A stretch of 64,000 bases of DNA from Paludibacter sp963678465 (GCA_963678465.1 OY782858.1:2666001-2730000); one strand, 5' to 3'. Counted from the stretch's first letter, positions 33,992 through 44,410 are shown. The notes: a model not told the origin generated them from the letters alone. Numbers and translations: made by a program.

Positions 33992-36808
33992 ATGAAAAAA
34001 GGATTCATCAAATCTGTTATTTTAAGCCTGCTGCTCATTTGTTCAGCAAGCATGTATGCACAGCAAGCGCCTGAAGTTCCTATCGACCCTAAAGTTCGCT
34101 ACGGAAAATTAGACAACGGACTTACGTATTACATCCGTGCCAATAAATTGCCAAAAGAACGTGCTGAGTTTTTCATAGCACAAAATGTAGGAGCAATTCT
34201 TGAAAACGATGATCAAAACGGATTGGCTCACTTCCTTGAACACATGTGTTTCAACGGAACAAAAAACTATCCTGAAAAAGGAATTATTAACTATTTCGAA
34301 AAAATCGGAGTGAAGTTTGGGTCGAACATCAATGCCTACACCTCGCTTGACGAAACGGTTTACAATTTGTCGGATGTGCCTACCATTCGCGAAACTGTTA
34401 TCGATAGCGCACTGCTCGTATTGCACGACTGGTCTGGCTTTGTTTCGTTGCTCGATAAAGAAATCGATTCAGAACGCGGTGTTATACGCGAAGAATGGCG
34501 TACCGGAGCAGGTGCCGACCGACGCATGTGGAAGGAATCAAACAAGCTGAAATACCCGGGTTCGCAATATGCAAAACGCGATGTAATTGGCGACACAGCC
34601 GTAATCAACAACTTCTCTTACAAAACTTTACGCGATTACTACAACAAATGGTATCGTCCGGATCAGCAAGCTATTTTAGTGGTGGGAGATATTGATGTAG
34701 ACAAAGTTGAAGCCAAGATCAAAGCCATGTTCGCCGATATTCCCAAAAAGGAAAATGCTGCAGAACGAATCGTTTATCCTATCCTTGACAATGCCGAACC
34801 TATCATTGCCATTGTGAAAGACAAAGAAGCACGCATGACCCGCATTGAACTTGAATACAAACATGATAAGTTACCGCTCGAAGTTAAAAAATCGATGTCA
34901 GGATATGTGGTGAACGTTGCCAACAATTTAATATCTTCAATGTTAGGAACTCGTTTCGATGAAATTACGCAACAAGCCAATGCTCCGTTCGTAGGGGGAT
35001 ATGCATTTTATGGCGAATTGGTAAAATCGAAAGATGCCTTCCAGATGATGGTAGTTCCCAACGAAGGACGCGAACTCGAAGGTTTACAGGCTATTTTGCT
35101 CGAAGCAGAAAAAGTAAAACGTTTTGGATTTACTAATTCAGAACTTGAACGTGCAAAAACCAACCTGCTCAAGAGCATGGAAAATTCGTACAACGACCGC
35201 GAAAATCAGAAAAACTCAAATCTGGTCAGAGAATATGTACGTAATTTTACAAGCGATGAAGTAATTCCGGGCATTGAATGGGAATATCAGACCATGCAAA
35301 TATTCTTGCCACGCCTTACGGCCGACATGGTCAATCAAATTGCAAAAAGCTATATCACCGACAATAATCTGATTGTGTCTATCATGGCTCCCGATAAAGA
35401 AGCTGTGAAAATACCAACCGAAGACCAGATCAAAGCAGCGATTGACGAAAGCAAAAAAGCAGAACTAACTGCCAAAGCCGAGGAAGATATGAATAAACCA
35501 CTTATCAGCACATTGCCAAAAGCCGGCAAAGTGAAAAAAGTGGCTAAAAACGATAAAATCGGTACTACAGAATGGACATTAAGCAATGGTGTTAAAGTTA
35601 TATTTAAAACTACAAAATTCAAAGAAGACGAAATTCTTTTGTCAGCATTCAGCGAAGGTGGCCTTTCGAAAGTTAAAAACATAGCAGATCTACCTTCAGC
35701 CACACTTGCTTCGAGCATAGTTGGAAGCAATGGATTAGGCGAATACAATCAGATTGAATTAAACAAATTGCTTACCGGAAAGATCGCGCAAGTTTCACCG
35801 TACATCGGTGCTTACGATGAAGGCTTCAACGGTAGCTCATCTGTAAAGGATTTTGAAACCATGCTTCAATTGGTTTATCTTCAGTTTACGGCGCCACGCA
35901 AAGATGACAATTCGTATGCTGCATTATTAAACATGTATCGTGCAAGTTTGTCCAACGTAGCAAGTGACCCCCGCAAAGCATTTTCCGATTCGGTGAATAC
36001 TTTGATAAACAACCGAGATGCCCGTACAGTGATTCAAAGCCTGGCAATGCTCGACAAAATAAATCAGGATGTTGCAATAGCTATTTACAAAGAACGCTTT
36101 GCTGCTCCGGCCGATTTTACTTTTGTATTTACAGGAAATATTGATCCGGCAAATGAGGGTGTAAAAAATGCAATTTGCACCTACCTTGGAGGTATTAAAT
36201 CGAGTAAAGGTGGCGAAAAATTCACCGATAACAACATTCGCAAACCTAAAGGAGAAGTGAAAAACTATTTCAAAAAAGAAATGAAAATCAAAAAAGCTTC
36301 GAACTTTATTCTTTACAGCGCCGAGATACCTTACAACATAACCAATCGTACTGCCGTAACAGCAATCGGAAGCATTCTGAACATGAGATACCTTGAAAGT
36401 ATCCGCGAAAAAGAAGGTGGTTCTTACGGAGTTGGCGTTCGTGGTTCTGTTTCTAACACTCCTATTGCCGATGCAACCTTGTTGATGCAATTCGATACCG
36501 ATCCTGAAAAGCAACAAAAACTGATGGGAATTATCCATTCAGAAGTGAAGGAAATTCTGACCAACGGACCGAAAGCAAGCGACCTGCAGAAAGTGAAAGA
36601 AAATATGTTGAAGAAATTCACTGAAGACATGGCTGAAAACAATTGGTGGAATGGTGCTGTAGTACGTTACTATCAGGACAAACTTGACCTTGTTAACGAC
36701 TACAAAGCGGCTGTAGAAGCACTTACACCCGAACTGATTCAATCGACTTTGAAATCGATTACCGACAAGGGAAATGTGCTTGAAGTGGTGATGTTACCTG
36801 CCGAATAA
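33992..36808 (+). CDS. Secreted M16-family zinc peptidase (full-length, two M16 repeats)
   Basis: 938 aa from ATG 33992; an in-frame ATG at 33896 would add 32 residues before a perfect signal peptide (MKKGFIKSVILSLLLICSAS, cut near AQQ), so it is rejected. The N-terminal half has the inverted zinc motif H80-F-L-E-H84 with a downstream Glu in the GVIREEW region. The C-terminal half is a second M16 fold without the motif (about residues 510-938), with the RxxxY-type segment RYLESIREKEGGSYGVGV. It probably degrades peptides in the periplasm or outer membrane. It is transcribed alone. Confidence 0.92.
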   Translation: MKKGFIKSVILSLLLICSASMYAQQAPEVPIDPKVRYGKLDNGLTYYIRANKLPKERAEFFIAQNVGAILENDDQNGLAHFLEHMCFNGTKNYPEKGIINYFEKIGVKFGSNINAYTSLDETVYNLSDVPTIRETVIDSALLVLHDWSGFVSLLDKEIDSERGVIREEWRTGAGADRRMWKESNKLKYPGSQYAKRDVIGDTAVINNFSYKTLRDYYNKWYRPDQQAILVVGDIDVDKVEAKIKAMFADIPKKENAAERIVYPILDNAEPIIAIVKDKEARMTRIELEYKHDKLPLEVKKSMSGYVVNVANNLISSMLGTRFDEITQQANAPFVGGYAFYGELVKSKDAFQMMVVPNEGRELEGLQAILLEAEKVKRFGFTNSELERAKTNLLKSMENSYNDRENQKNSNLVREYVRNFTSDEVIPGIEWEYQTMQIFLPRLTADMVNQIAKSYITDNNLIVSIMAPDKEAVKIPTEDQIKAAIDESKKAELTAKAEEDMNKPLISTLPKAGKVKKVAKNDKIGTTEWTLSNGVKVIFKTTKFKEDEILLSAFSEGGLSKVKNIADLPSATLASSIVGSNGLGEYNQIELNKLLTGKIAQVSPYIGAYDEGFNGSSSVKDFETMLQLVYLQFTAPRKDDNSYAALLNMYRASLSNVASDPRKAFSDSVNTLINNRDARTVIQSLAMLDKINQDVAIAIYKERFAAPADFTFVFTGNIDPANEGVKNAICTYLGGIKSSKGGEKFTDNNIRKPKGEVKNYFKKEMKIKKASNFILYSAEIPYNITNRTAVTAIGSILNMRYLESIREKEGGSYGVGVRGSVSNTPIADATLLMQFDTDPEKQQKLMGIIHSEVKEILTNGPKASDLQKVKENMLKKFTEDMAENNWWNGAVVRYYQDKLDLVNDYKAAVEALTPELIQSTLKSITDKGNVLEVVMLPAE

Positions 36809-36826
36809 ACGCAACAGGCCAATAAC

Positions 36827-36873
36827 AAAAAGGCTGTATCAAAAGCATAACAAACTTTGATACAGCCTTTTTT
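36827..36873 (+). terminator. Terminator after the M16 peptidase gene
   Basis: AAAAAGGCTGTATCAAA (36827-36843) pairs with TTTGATACAGCCTTTTT (36856-36872), ending in a T run. Confidence 0.9.
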
Positions 36874-37018
36874 ATATTCAAACCCAATCAAAAACCCTAA
36901 ACTTCTGTCGCTGGCCATTTTCTGAGCAACAATACTTCAGCACCCAAACCAAAACAGACACTGAAATCGCTCATAAAAAAATGCAATAACTCGAAAACGC
37001 AATTTGCATCATCCCCAC

Positions 37019-37055
37019 AAAAAAAGCAGTTGCCTTTTTTATAAGACAACTGCTT
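37019..37055 (-). terminator. Terminator after the EF-G paralogue gene
   Basis: On the minus strand AAGCAGTTG and CAACTGCTT (37024-37032 with 37047-37055) form a stem followed by a T7 run. It lies 30 bp beyond the stop. Confidence 0.75.
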
Positions 37056-37084
37056 CTTCACAGATAGATGAAACACCAAAAGGG

Positions 37085-39244
37085 TTATTCTTCCTCTTTT
37101 TTGGATGCTTCGTATTCCTTCAACAATTTATCCTGAATATCCATTGGCACCAATTCGTAGCTTGCAAATTTCATACTGAAAGAAGCACGGCCACCGGTAA
37201 GCGAACTCAATGTAGTAGAATAGCTGCTCAATTCCTTCAATGGAATTTTTGCCGATAATCTTTCGAAACCCTTATCACTTTCCATGCCCATAATAATGGC
37301 GCGTCTGCCCTGCAAATCACTCATCACATCTCCCAGCCTATCGGAAGGTGCCTGAACAACAACATCGTAAATCGGTTCCAGCAATTTTGGTCCGGCTTCT
37401 TTAAATGCCTGAGCAAATGCATTACGACCAGCCAAACGGAATGATATTTCATTTGAATCAACCGGGTGCATTTTTCCATCGTACACAATTACCCGCACAT
37501 CGCGTGCATACGAACCTGTAAGCGGGCCTTGTTCCATACGATCCATAATCCCTTTCATAATGGCCGGGAGGAAACGTAAATCGATAGATCCACCGACGAT
37601 ACTGTTTATCAACACCAGTTTACCACCCCAATCAAGATCAATGACCTGAGTATCGCGATTGCTTATCTTATATTCCTGACCTCCGAAACGGAAAGTATCC
37701 GGAGCAGGCATACCTTCGTAATAAGGCTCAATAATCATATGCACCTCGCCAAACTGACCCGAACCGCCCGATTGTTTTTTATGACGATAGTCGGCTCGTG
37801 CATTTTTAGTAATGGTTTCGCGATATGGAATTTTTGGTTCTTTATATTCGATTAAGATTTTATCATTGTGCTCTACTCTCCACTTTAAAGTCCGAAGGTG
37901 AAATTCTCCCTGTCCGTAAAGTATGGTTTGTTTTAGCTCTTTCGACTGTTCGACAATCCAGGTTGGATCTTCTTCGTGCATACGAGTAAGCACTTCGCTG
38001 AGTTTTTCTTCATCTGCTTCGGATACGGCTCTGATGGCACGACGGTATTTAGGTTCAGGGTACTTAATTTCTCTGAAGTCATACTCACAACCTTTGGCAT
38101 TTAAGGTATTGCCCGTACGTGTATCTTTTAATTTCACGGTAGCACCAATATCACCGGCCACCAATTGCTCAACTTTATTACGGATTTGACCCGCCACATA
38201 AAACAACTGGCTCAATCGCTCTTTCGAACCACGGTTAATATTGACCAAATCATCACCTTCAGTTATTTTTCCACTCATCACTTTAAAGTACGACACTTCG
38301 CCAATGTGAGGCTCTACGCTTGTTTTAAATACATAAATACTTGCAGGGCCACTAGCATCCAGAGCAATCTCTTTACCATCTTTTGTTTGTGGTTTTTCGG
38401 TTACATTCACACTTGGCGAAACGTTTCCTACAAATTCCATCAACCTGCGTACGCACATATCTTTACCAGCACTTACACAAAATACCGGAAACATATCCCT
38501 ATGTAGCATTCCTTTGCGAATACCAATTCGCATCTCTTCTTCGCTAAGCGAACCCTGATCAAAGAATTTTTCCATCAATGCTTCATCGTGTTCAGCAGCT
38601 GCTTCCACAAGAGCATTGTGTAAATCCTGCGCTTTATTAATTTCAGTATCGGGTATTTCAAGTACTTCTGGAACACCACCTTCGGGTTTCCATCTGTACA
38701 TTTTCATTTTCAACACATCCACAACAGCATTAAATTGCGGACCAACAGAGATAGGATACTGAATCTGAACAACTTTAGAACCATAATTCTCTTTTAGCTG
38801 TTCCAATGACCGGTCAAAATCGGCCTTTTCATGGTCAAGCTGGTTGACAATGAAAATAACTGGCTTATTAAACTTTTCAGTGTAACGAAAATGATTGTTG
38901 GTACCAACTTCAACACCATATTGAGCGTTGACAAGGAGAAGTGCGGTATCGGTAACGTTAAGAGATGTAACTGCACCGCCAATAAAGTCATCAGACCCGG
39001 GACAGTCAATAAAATTTAATTTTTTATCGAGCCATTCGGTTTGAATCACTGTAGAAAAAACCGAATAACCATATTCCTTTTCGACAGGGAAATAATCGGA
39101 GACTGTATTCTGACCTCCAATACTCCCTCTGCGTTTTATAACACCACTCTCGTAAAGCATCGCTTCCACAAGAGTGGTTTTCCCAGAGCCGGAACTTCCC
39201 AAAATTGAGATGTTCTTAATTTCATTTGATTGATATACTCTCAT
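37085..39244 (-). CDS. fusA2: EF-G paralogue (EF-G2 type) with altered GTPase motifs
   Basis: 719 aa with all EF-G domains, but the G motifs differ from canonical EF-G. The P-loop is G16-SSGSGKTT (not GHxDxGKTT). G3 is D80-CPG-S84-DDF (not DTPGHVDF), replacing the catalytic His with Ser. Switch I reads EYGYSV where RGITI is usual, and G4 is N134-QLD. Domain IV keeps NARADYRHKKQSGGSGQFG. Bacteroides carries a second EF-G (EF-G2) that supports translation without GTP hydrolysis during starvation; this protein looks like that type. It is the sole gene between two terminator-flanked neighbours. Confidence 0.85.
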   Translation of the reverse strand: MRVYQSNEIKNISILGSSGSGKTTLVEAMLYESGVIKRRGSIGGQNTVSDYFPVEKEYGYSVFSTVIQTEWLDKKLNFIDCPGSDDFIGGAVTSLNVTDTALLLVNAQYGVEVGTNNHFRYTEKFNKPVIFIVNQLDHEKADFDRSLEQLKENYGSKVVQIQYPISVGPQFNAVVDVLKMKMYRWKPEGGVPEVLEIPDTEINKAQDLHNALVEAAAEHDEALMEKFFDQGSLSEEEMRIGIRKGMLHRDMFPVFCVSAGKDMCVRRLMEFVGNVSPSVNVTEKPQTKDGKEIALDASGPASIYVFKTSVEPHIGEVSYFKVMSGKITEGDDLVNINRGSKERLSQLFYVAGQIRNKVEQLVAGDIGATVKLKDTRTGNTLNAKGCEYDFREIKYPEPKYRRAIRAVSEADEEKLSEVLTRMHEEDPTWIVEQSKELKQTILYGQGEFHLRTLKWRVEHNDKILIEYKEPKIPYRETITKNARADYRHKKQSGGSGQFGEVHMIIEPYYEGMPAPDTFRFGGQEYKISNRDTQVIDLDWGGKLVLINSIVGGSIDLRFLPAIMKGIMDRMEQGPLTGSYARDVRVIVYDGKMHPVDSNEISFRLAGRNAFAQAFKEAGPKLLEPIYDVVVQAPSDRLGDVMSDLQGRRAIIMGMESDKGFERLSAKIPLKELSSYSTTLSSLTGGRASFSMKFASYELVPMDIQDKLLKEYEASKKEEE

Positions 39245-39418
39245 ACTGTATTAAATTTAAAATGATTAATACTAAATTAAATAAAAGCTAAATGATATAT
39301 TAAATCGAATGGCAATGTATGAAATCTATATTAAAAATTTATTTTATTTTGTATGTTTTACAACAGCATTTCAAGCAATTTTAAGCGCGAAAACTAATTT
39401 TTGGTTGTTAAACTCAAT

Positions 39419-40651
39419 TTAATCTGTTTTTTTGTCTACAATGACGGCGCAAACCGCATCGCCGGTAATGTTCAGAACGGTTCGCAACATATCAAAAATC
39501 CGATCCAGCGCATAAAGCAATGGTAATCCTTCGATAGGAATTCCGGCCGCCACCAAAACCGCTACAACAAGCAAGGTTGGCCCCGGTACACCAGCCTGAC
39601 CCACCGATCCAATGGTGGCAGTGAGCGCTATGGCCATATATTGCCCAAAACTAAGCTCCATCCCATACAGCTGCGCAAAAAACATTGCCACAAGTGCAAA
39701 ATAAATCGCACTTCCCGTCATGTTGATGGTTGCACCGAGCGGAATGACAAACGAAGCCGTTTCTTTACTCACCTTCAGGTCTTTCTCGCAGGTTTCGAGC
39801 GTAACAGGCAAAGTAGCCAGCGATGAAGCCGTTGAGAAAGCTACAATTTGCGGACGAAGCATAGCTTTAAAAAACGGACTCAGTTTTTGTTTCGAAAAAA
39901 GCAAAATCGCTGCAGGATAAAACACAAAAAGCATAAAAAAGAAAGCAAGCACATTGACCCACAACAAATCACCTACCTTAATCAATAAATCGAAACCAAA
40001 TGTGCCTGTAGCATCGGCCATTAAACCAAAAACGCCCAGTGGAGCCACCAACATCACTTTCGAGATACACCATATCAGCGCTTCAAGCAAGGTATTGAAT
40101 CCGTTGATGACCGATTGTTTTTTCGAAACCGGCAAAACACTTAAGCCAAAACCAAGAAATAACCCGAAGAAAATCAATTGTAAAATATTTCCTTCGGCCA
40201 TCGACCGTATAGGATTATCAGGAATTACCTGAGTAATGATGCTCATGAAATCCATTTTAGGTTGACTTTCGGTGTAATTTTGAACCGGAAAGAATTCTCT
40301 GATGGCATCGATCGAAAGTCCGGCGCCGGGCTTAAATATTTCAGCAGCCGAGAAAGCCACAAGCACTGCCAAAAATGTGGTTATAAAGACAAAGGCGATA
40401 GTAGTAATCCCGATTCGCCCTGCCGATTGCGTTGCACCTAGCGAAGCAGCTCCCGAAACAATGGAAACAAAAACAAGAGGTACCACCAACATTTTAATAA
40501 GCTGAATAAATAAACTGCCTAAAGGAGCAAACATGCCGGCAGCATCGCCCATTATCTTGCCTACAACAATACCAAGAACCATTGCAAGCAGTATTTGAAA
40601 ACTTAAATCGCGAAGAATTTTTGTCAATTTGCCCTTTGAAATCATAATCAT
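39419..40651 (-). CDS. Dicarboxylate/amino acid:cation symporter (DAACS)
   Basis: 410 aa of the GltP/DctA fold with eight membrane helices and two re-entrant loops. Serine-rich hairpin STASSLATLPVTLE and the substrate/Na site NMTGSAIY (in place of NMDGT) are visible, then GVPGPTLLVVAVLVAAGIP. It imports glutamate, aspartate or C4-dicarboxylates with Na+ or H+; the exact substrate is undetermined. It starts 27 bp after the MFS gene on the same strand, so they are probably cotranscribed. Met1 or Met3 could be the start. Confidence 0.88.
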   Translation of the reverse strand: MIMISKGKLTKILRDLSFQILLAMVLGIVVGKIMGDAAGMFAPLGSLFIQLIKMLVVPLVFVSIVSGAASLGATQSAGRIGITTIAFVFITTFLAVLVAFSAAEIFKPGAGLSIDAIREFFPVQNYTESQPKMDFMSIITQVIPDNPIRSMAEGNILQLIFFGLFLGFGLSVLPVSKKQSVINGFNTLLEALIWCISKVMLVAPLGVFGLMADATGTFGFDLLIKVGDLLWVNVLAFFFMLFVFYPAAILLFSKQKLSPFFKAMLRPQIVAFSTASSLATLPVTLETCEKDLKVSKETASFVIPLGATINMTGSAIYFALVAMFFAQLYGMELSFGQYMAIALTATIGSVGQAGVPGPTLLVVAVLVAAGIPIEGLPLLYALDRIFDMLRTVLNITGDAVCAVIVDKKTD

Positions 40652-40678
40652 TTTTTATTTAAATGTCATTTATTTTAT

Positions 40679-41938
40679 TCATATCTTCTTTTTGCCGAAC
40701 GTCAATATCTTTAGGGTTTCCCTGTGAAAAACCGGTGAACAGAAAAGGAAAAACAAGCCTACGAACACCGAAACAATAAAAATCGACCCAAAAACCACAT
40801 AACTGTTTTCGTTCGAAAGCAAAGTGCCAAGCCAAAACAAAAAAGTTCCAAAAAGCACAAATATAAAAGTTACCATATTTAAATAAGCCACCATATCGCC
40901 TAATTTACGTTCAAGTTTCGATTGCTGAACAATGGCAAGGCTTGGCACCTGAAAAAAACCACCCATAAACGCAATAGAAAAAACAACGACTGCATATAGG
41001 TAAAAATTCAGACTGAAAAAAGTCAAAACAAGCAACAACAAACTCATACTGCCGATTCCAATCAAAATTAGTCCTTTCTTCGGTTCATTTCCAGATATTT
41101 TTCCCGCCACCCAACATCCCAACGCAATGCCAATAGCTGCCACCGCCATTATCAAACCAGTAGTTGTGTTCGATGCCTGATAAATATTTTTGGTATGAAT
41201 CACTAAATTCATTTGAAGCATACCTCCGATTAACCAAAAAGAAGAAGCGCCAAAAACTGCCGGATTGAGTAAAGGATAATTAGCCGCAAAACGGTAGGAG
41301 TTCAGAAGAAAACCAATCGGATTCAACTGGCCGGTCTCATCCGTATTTTCGGGCTGCTCCACTGCTTTGATAGCTCGCGTGCTGTAATAACCAAGCAAAG
41401 CAACCCCTACGAACAGACTATAGATGAGCCACGGACGGGCAAAATCAGAAAGCAGGGATGCTGTGACTGTGCCAAGTAAAATCCCCAAAAAAGCCATTGT
41501 TTCGAAAACTCCGCTTCCATACGAAACACCTTCTTCACCTCCTATGTCCCGAATGAGGCTGTATTTAGAAGGAGAATATAAGCAACTCTGAATTCCCATC
41601 AACAAAACAGCAAAAATAGCTAACAATATCCATTGATAATAAAAGGCAATACATGCCGTTAACATAATCGGTAATTCAAGCAGTTTAAAAAACTGAAAAA
41701 CTTTCTTCTTAGAATAAATCACTGACAATCGGCCAGCAACAGGCGAAAGTATAAGATAAGGAATTATAAGCGCCGCCGAGACAATCGAAATCAATTGCGA
41801 CTGAGTTATCCAGGTGGGCATTGCCCACGCTACAGAGATAAATATTATGCAGTTTTTCAGAAGATTATCGTTAAAAACACCCAGAAAATTAGATATAAAC
41901 AGAGTATTCCATTTATTTCTGAATATTGATTGCATCAT
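40679..41938 (-). CDS. MFS transporter, LplT-like
   Basis: 419 aa with about 12 membrane segments. The N-terminus NFLGVFNDNLLKN resembles lysophospholipid transporter LplT and related MFS proteins; SVIYSKKKVFQ forms the loop 2-3 motif. No acyltransferase domain is fused. Substrate unknown. It is preceded by a consensus promoter and followed closely by the DAACS gene. Confidence 0.8.
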   Translation of the reverse strand: MMQSIFRNKWNTLFISNFLGVFNDNLLKNCIIFISVAWAMPTWITQSQLISIVSAALIIPYLILSPVAGRLSVIYSKKKVFQFFKLLELPIMLTACIAFYYQWILLAIFAVLLMGIQSCLYSPSKYSLIRDIGGEEGVSYGSGVFETMAFLGILLGTVTASLLSDFARPWLIYSLFVGVALLGYYSTRAIKAVEQPENTDETGQLNPIGFLLNSYRFAANYPLLNPAVFGASSFWLIGGMLQMNLVIHTKNIYQASNTTTGLIMAVAAIGIALGCWVAGKISGNEPKKGLILIGIGSMSLLLLVLTFFSLNFYLYAVVVFSIAFMGGFFQVPSLAIVQQSKLERKLGDMVAYLNMVTFIFVLFGTFLFWLGTLLSNENSYVVFGSIFIVSVFVGLFFLFCSPVFHRETLKILTFGKKKI

Positions 41939-41958
41939 ATATTATTGTTGAATTTTGA

Positions 41959-41989
41959 CAAAAGTAATTTTTTTTGTCAATTTAAGCAA
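41959..41989 (-). promoter_or_regulatory. Promoter of the MFS-DAACS operon
   Basis: On the minus strand TTG (41989-41987), a 20-bp spacer and TACTTTTG (41966-41959), 20 bp before the start codon. Confidence 0.8.
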
Positions 41990-42124
41990 CAATTTCGATA
42001 CTTTGATAAACTAAAACTGCTGGTTATACGTTTTAACTTAACACAAATTCACCTTGTTCTGTTTTAACGGTTCTATTGAAGATAATAAAGTAAACTAATC
42101 TCTATTTCAGTTAATTTTAATTAA

Positions 42125-42160
42125 TTTGAGGTCTATCTTCTTAATTTTAATGTAACTTTG
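42125..42160 (+). promoter_or_regulatory. Promoter of rprXY, apparently leaderless
   Basis: TAACTTTG (42153-42160) ends 7 bp before the ATG at 42168. The nearest TTTG (42125-42128) leaves a 24-bp spacer, a bit long. Transcription would start at or within a few bases of the ATG. Confidence 0.55.
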
Positions 42161-42167
42161 CAAAAGA

Positions 42168-43706
42168 ATGAAACGATCAACCATCTACATATTAATTATT
42201 TCTATGATCCTGACTTTTGTCGGGCTCATTGTCATCCAGGCCCGATACGTCATGATCAATGCCGAAATGATAGAAAACCAATTCAGCGAAAGCGTACAAC
42301 GAAGTCTTTTTCAAACCGTTATACTTGTTGAAGAAAACGAAGCGCTCGAATATCTGGGGCAAACCCTTGAAGGCTCGGAATATGGTGGACAGAAAAGAAA
42401 CATGTTAACATTCGACGAATCGAATCAAACGCTCCAAACAAGTATCGACAGTGTAACCGATAAATTAAAGTTAACATCCGAAAAATTCAGCCGTCCACAG
42501 ATACGACTTTCGACAGGACACGGCAAGGCAACAATAGAAGAAACATCGCGGTATTTACAGGAGCGCTTCAAACAAAACTTTTCGCGATCGAAAACAATTC
42601 TTGACCAAGCCGTTTTTCGCTGGCTGAAAGAATCGGACAACAAAGAAATAAGTGAACGTGTAAATTTTGTGGAGTTAAATTCTATTTTAGAAAAAGTACT
42701 TGTAAACAATGGAGTTAATCTGCCATTTTATTATGCAATAGCCAACAAAGATGGAAAAATTATTTACAAATGCAACAAAGACATTCATCAAAACCATCTG
42801 AATAAAAACAACAATGTTTACACCCAAAAACTTTTTCCGTCCGAAGACTCGAACAAAGGAGTTTATTTGCAGGTAACGTTCCCGACCAAGCAGAATTACA
42901 TACTTAATTCTATGAATTTACTGCTTCCGTCGGTTTTACTGGTCTTACTAATATTTTGCATTTTCATTGTTGCTATCTTTATTATATTCAGACAGAAGCA
43001 ACTCAACAACATGAAGAATGACTTTGTTAATAACATGACACACGAGCTGAAGACACCAATTTCAAGCATATCGCTGGCTTCGCAAATGCTGCAGGATCCA
43101 AGCGTAGGAAAAACGCCGCAGACACTGCAACACATTTCGAATGTAATACGCGACGAAACAAAACGTCTTAGCTTTATGGTGGAAAAAGTATTGCAGATAT
43201 CGATTTTCGAAAAAGACAAATCGATGCTAAAGCTCAACGAAATGAAAATTAATGCCTTAATAAAAGATATTACTAACAATTTCTCACTAAAAGTAACAAG
43301 CAAAGGAGGTCAAATCACTTCAAAACTAAATGCAACCCACGATGTAGCTTTGATTGACGAAGTACATTTTACAAACATTATTTTCAACTTAATGGACAAC
43401 GCGCTGAAATACTGCGACAAACCATTACTGCTGACTATAGAAACATGGAATGAAAAAGATAACTTATTAATAAGTATCGAGGACAACGGAATAGGAATTC
43501 ACAAAGAAGACCTGAAACGGATTTTTGAAAAGTTCTATAGAGTATCGACAGGTAACCTACACAATGTCAAAGGATTTGGGCTGGGATTGGCCTATGTAAA
43601 AAAAATAATTACCGAACACCGCGGAACTATTAAAGTAGAAAGCGAACCAAATATTGGAACAAAATTCACTATCACAATACCAACACTAAAAAATTACGAG
43701 TTATGA
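42168..43706 (+). CDS. rprX: Membrane sensor histidine kinase, RprX-like
   Basis: 512 aa. Membrane helix near residues 5-26, a periplasmic sensor region of about 215 residues, and a second helix near 245-270. The kinase core has the H box NNMTHELKTPISS, N box FNLMDNALKYC, G1 SIEDNGIGI and G2 GFGLGLAYVKKI. It overlaps the response regulator gene by 4 bp. The regulator's close resemblance to Bacteroides RprY supports the RprX name; the signal is unknown. Confidence 0.9.
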   Translation: MKRSTIYILIISMILTFVGLIVIQARYVMINAEMIENQFSESVQRSLFQTVILVEENEALEYLGQTLEGSEYGGQKRNMLTFDESNQTLQTSIDSVTDKLKLTSEKFSRPQIRLSTGHGKATIEETSRYLQERFKQNFSRSKTILDQAVFRWLKESDNKEISERVNFVELNSILEKVLVNNGVNLPFYYAIANKDGKIIYKCNKDIHQNHLNKNNNVYTQKLFPSEDSNKGVYLQVTFPTKQNYILNSMNLLLPSVLLVLLIFCIFIVAIFIIFRQKQLNNMKNDFVNNMTHELKTPISSISLASQMLQDPSVGKTPQTLQHISNVIRDETKRLSFMVEKVLQISIFEKDKSMLKLNEMKINALIKDITNNFSLKVTSKGGQITSKLNATHDVALIDEVHFTNIIFNLMDNALKYCDKPLLLTIETWNEKDNLLISIEDNGIGIHKEDLKRIFEKFYRVSTGNLHNVKGFGLGLAYVKKIITEHRGTIKVESEPNIGTKFTITIPTLKNYEL

Positions 43707-44410
43707 CTGACGAAAAAGTAAAAATTTTATTATGCGAAGATGACGAGAATCTTGGCATGCTCCTTAGAGAGTATTTACAGACCAAGGGTTACGACGTTGA
43801 CCTGCAACCTGATGGAGAAGCTGGTTTTAAGGCTTTCTCGCGCAACAAATACGATCTATGTATTTTTGATGTAATGATGCCTAAGAAAGATGGCTTTGCA
43901 CTTGCAGCCGACGTTCGTTCAACCAACGCCGAAGTGCCTATCATCTTCCTTACTGCTAAATCAATGAAAGAAGACATTCTGCAAGGCTTCAAGCTGGGCG
44001 CCGATGACTATTTATCAAAACCATTCAGCATGGAAGAATTGCTTTATCGCATCGAATCTATTTTGCGTCGCGTAAAAGGCAAAAAAGCAAAAGATGTTGT
44101 TGTTTATAACATTGGCGGATTTGTATTCGATGCTCAGAAACAACTGCTTACATTCGACGGAGATTCAAAAAAACTGACCACCAAAGAGTCGGAATTGCTG
44201 AACCTTTTAGCAGCCAATGCAAACAATATTCTTGAACGTAACTTTGCTCTGAAAACAATTTGGGTGGACGACAACTACTTCAATGCACGCAGCATGGATG
44301 TGTATATCACCAAATTACGCAAACTCTTAAAAGACGATCAGAATGTTGCGATTATCAACATTCATGGCAAAGGCTATAAACTGATTACTCCTCAGGTAAA
44401 AGAAGATTAA
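43703..44410 (+). CDS. rprY: OmpR-family response regulator, RprY-like
   Basis: 235 aa. Receiver domain with the acidic pair DD (LLCEDDENLGMLLREYL), phospho-acceptor Asp in CIFDVMMPKKDG, Thr in FLTAK and Lys in LSKPFSMEEL. The C-terminal winged-helix domain contains TTKESELLNLL and FNARSMDVYITKLRKLL. It closely resembles RprY of Bacteroides as I remember it. It should be phosphorylated by the kinase encoded just upstream. It ends at a terminator. Confidence 0.92.
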   Translation: MTDEKVKILLCEDDENLGMLLREYLQTKGYDVDLQPDGEAGFKAFSRNKYDLCIFDVMMPKKDGFALAADVRSTNAEVPIIFLTAKSMKEDILQGFKLGADDYLSKPFSMEELLYRIESILRRVKGKKAKDVVVYNIGGFVFDAQKQLLTFDGDSKKLTTKESELLNLLAANANNILERNFALKTIWVDDNYFNARSMDVYITKLRKLLKDDQNVAIINIHGKGYKLITPQVKED

